Assembly (NCBI RefSeq): GCF_034421375.1
Contig: NZ_CP139779.1
Coordinates: 496,001-560,000, forward strand
Direction of reading: 5' to 3'
DNA from: Microbacterium invictum
GTDB lineage: Bacteria > Actinomycetota > Actinomycetes > Actinomycetales > Microbacteriaceae
DNA: 64,000 nt
Made by a program: the position numbers and the translations under genes. The notes beneath the pieces were generated by a model that searched no databases, was not told the DNA's origin, and worked only from the letters and a program-made list of their open reading frames with translations. Of this stretch, positions 62,805 to 64,000 are shown in pieces (position 1 is the stretch's first letter; the number at the start of each line of letters is the position of its first letter).

Positions 62805-63718
62805 GAGCGCTCCCCGTCGGCGCGGACGTCGTCGCCGTAGTGGCGGAGGAACAGCTCCTCCAGGCTGGGCGGCTCGACGCGAAGGCCCTCGACACGGAGG
62901 CGCGCGAGCTCGGGGAGGACGTCGGGCACCTGGTCGCTGTCCACGGTGAAGCGGACGCGCCCGCTGTCCGCCTCGAGATCGTGGACGGCGGTCATCGGCG
63001 GAAGGGGTCCGTCCGGCGCCGTGAACGACACCGAGGTCCGCGTCAGGTGCCGGAGATCCGCCAGGGTGCCGGACTCGACGATCCGGCCCGCGCGGATGAT
63101 CGAGACGTGGTCGCAGACCTGCTCGACCTCGGGGAGGATGTGGCTCGAGAGGAGCACCGTCGCGCCGTCCGCCCGAACCCGCTGCAGTTCGGATCGGAAC
63201 ACCAGCTCCATGAGCGGGTCGAGGCCGCTCGTGGGCTCATCGAAGATGTACAGATCCGCGGGCACGGCGAAGGCGGCGATGAGAGCGACCTTCTGCCGGT
63301 TGCCCTTGGAGTACGTGCGGCCCTTCTTCCGTGGGTCGAACTGGAAGACCCGGCACAGCCTCTCCTTCTCCGCCCGATAGCGTTCGTCGCGGGCGCTCGC
63401 TCCCCGCAGCCGGCTGAGGAAGTCGATCGCCTCGCCGCCCGTCAGGTTCGGCCAGACGCTGACATCACCTGGTACGGAGGCGACCCGGCGGTGCAGGCGC
63501 GTCGCGTCGCGCCAGGGATCGCCGTCGAAGACCGTGGCGTCTCCGGACGTGCGGCGCGCGAGCCCGAGCAGGATGCGGATGGTCGTGGACTTGCCGGCGC
63601 CGTTGGGCCCGAGGAACCCGTGCACCTGACCGGCGGACACGGTGAGGTCGAGCCCGTCCAGGGCGGCCACGCGGCCGTATCGCTTGACGAGGCTCCGCGT
63701 GCGCACGATCTCGGTCAT
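62801..63718 (-). CDS. ABC exporter ATP-binding protein
   Basis: 305 residues. Walker A GPNGAGKST, an atypical signature YSKGNRQKVALIAAF, Walker B LYIFDEPTSGLDP, and a C-terminal domain (about 215-305). This matches ATPases paired with large two-repeat permeases of the tetronasin-resistance type. ATG 63718 was chosen because conservation starts there. First gene of the operon with permease, regulator and esterase. Confidence 0.9.
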   Translation of the reverse strand: MTEIVRTRSLVKRYGRVAALDGLDLTVSAGQVHGFLGPNGAGKSTTIRILLGLARRTSGDATVFDGDPWRDATRLHRRVASVPGDVSVWPNLTGGEAIDFLSRLRGASARDERYRAEKERLCRVFQFDPRKKGRTYSKGNRQKVALIAAFAVPADLYIFDEPTSGLDPLMELVFRSELQRVRADGATVLLSSHILPEVEQVCDHVSIIRAGRIVESGTLADLRHLTRTSVSFTAPDGPLPPMTAVHDLEADSGRVRFTVDSDQVPDVLPELARLRVEGLRVEPPSLEELFLRHYGDDVRADGERS

Positions 63719-63738
63719 GGGCCAGACGCTACACATGT

Positions 63739-63754
63739 TTCACGAATTTGTGAA
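63739..63754. promoter_or_regulatory. palindrome TTCACGAATTTGTGAA before the ABC exporter operon
   Basis: A near-perfect inverted repeat (TTCAC/GTGAA arms) 20-36 bases upstream of ATG 63718. A -10-like TGTAGCGT lies between it and the start. Probable operator for the operon's own MarR/GbsR-type regulator. Confidence 0.6.
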
Positions 63755-63776
63755 TAGCCTGCCGAGTGATAGCGCA

Positions 63777-63839
63777 GTGTATACCGGCGGACGCTCGTTG
63801 TCCGGTCTCGATGCCGTAACCCGCGCCATGTGTATACAC
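63777..63839. promoter_or_regulatory. two GTGTATAC sites upstream of the GntR gene
   Basis: GTGTATAC at 63777-63784 and the perfect palindrome GTGTATACAC at 63830-63839, 25 bases before the GntR start. The sites fit FadR-type GntR operators (short palindromes with a central TA) and suggest autoregulation. Confidence 0.6.
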
Positions 63840-63863
63840 TGGGCGTGTTCACGAGGAGGTACT

Positions 63864-64000
63864 GTGCGGGCAAGCGATCGGGCGTACGCGACCCTCCTCG
63901 ACGAGATCCAGCAGGGGGTCCTCGCTCCCGGCACCGTCCTCGGCGAGGTGGAGCAGTCCACGCGCCTCGGTGTGAGCCGCACGCCGTTGCGCGAAGCGCT
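63864..64000 (+). CDS. GntR family regulator, 5' part only
   Basis: GTG 63864 with GAGGAGGT seven bases upstream. The visible 45 codons form the winged helix-turn-helix start: DRAYATLLDEIQQGVLAPGT, then STRLGVSRTPLREA (the conserved GntR recognition helix). The ligand-binding domain is beyond the window. By wording it resembles FadR-subfamily (FCD) regulators, often next to catabolic genes; the target is unknown. Confidence 0.85.
   Translation, partial: MRASDRAYATLLDEIQQGVLAPGTVLGEVEQSTRLGVSRTPLREA

Overview
The window reads as the chromosome of a high-GC actinobacterium, most likely a Microbacteriaceae member close to Microbacterium. This rests on the protein families, on GTG/ATG starts placed 5-8 bases after a TANNNT-like -10 box (leaderless transcripts), and on actinobacterial sets such as YkoEDC and CU044_5270 next to ECF sigma factors. 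It is inferred from the sequence alone. No rRNA, tRNA, CRISPR array, integrase or complete transposase was seen.

Left core (1-22.2 kb, very GC-rich, dense): a partial ABC-F ATPase, small membrane proteins, an esterase, a NUDIX-like protein, a membrane-anchored AlbA_2 protein, a J-domain/NERD-like fusion and a D,D-carboxypeptidase. Next come a TPP riboswitch with the ykoEDC thiamine/HMP transporter, an SRPBCC/phosphotransferase pair, a yybP-ykoY (Mn2+) riboswitch with a TerC protein, an acyl-CoA-type operon (SDR, enoyl-CoA hydratase, SDR), and a complete beta-glucoside operon (bglG, RAT/terminator, PTS IIBCA, 6-phospho-beta-glucosidase, HAD phosphatase). Two families of hairpin-forming intergenic repeats occur here: about 60-bp elements at 1.6-1.9 and 16.76 kb, and a 73-bp tandem array at 10.8-11.2 kb.

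Accessory island (about 22.2-49.8 kb, visibly lower GC, many remnants): it opens with a decapitated YefM-type antitoxin plus an intact YoeB toxin, then a complete Phd/RelE pair and a decayed zone (sigma-factor fragment, twice-frameshifted epimerase). A fructan/sucrose locus follows: LacI regulator, GH32 hydrolase and sugar ABC transporter, sharing the operator AAAACGTTTT. After a second LacI regulator and an agmatinase-family gene, 33.5-49.8 kb is a patchwork of single small genes: LRR-like, PASTA, DUF6584-like, several membrane proteins, two ECF sigma loci, a P-loop kinase, a lipoprotein, GNAT, and a three-gene operon with two exported proteins. Ten copies of a motif close to CTGTCTCGTATCCCTT, all in one orientation, are scattered only through this island. 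One 118-aa membrane protein gene is present twice intact and once truncated, and other segments are duplicated. This cassette-like patchwork and its motif are the most unusual feature of the window.

Right core (49.9-64 kb, GC-rich): rlmN, a drug-type ABC exporter, a UbiB-type kinase, two aldo/keto reductases with a NUDIX hydrolase, an anchored hypothetical protein, RNase HI, and a carboxylesterase/MarR-like regulator/ABC exporter operon whose permease is frameshifted. A GntR regulator with GTGTATACAC operators runs off the right edge.
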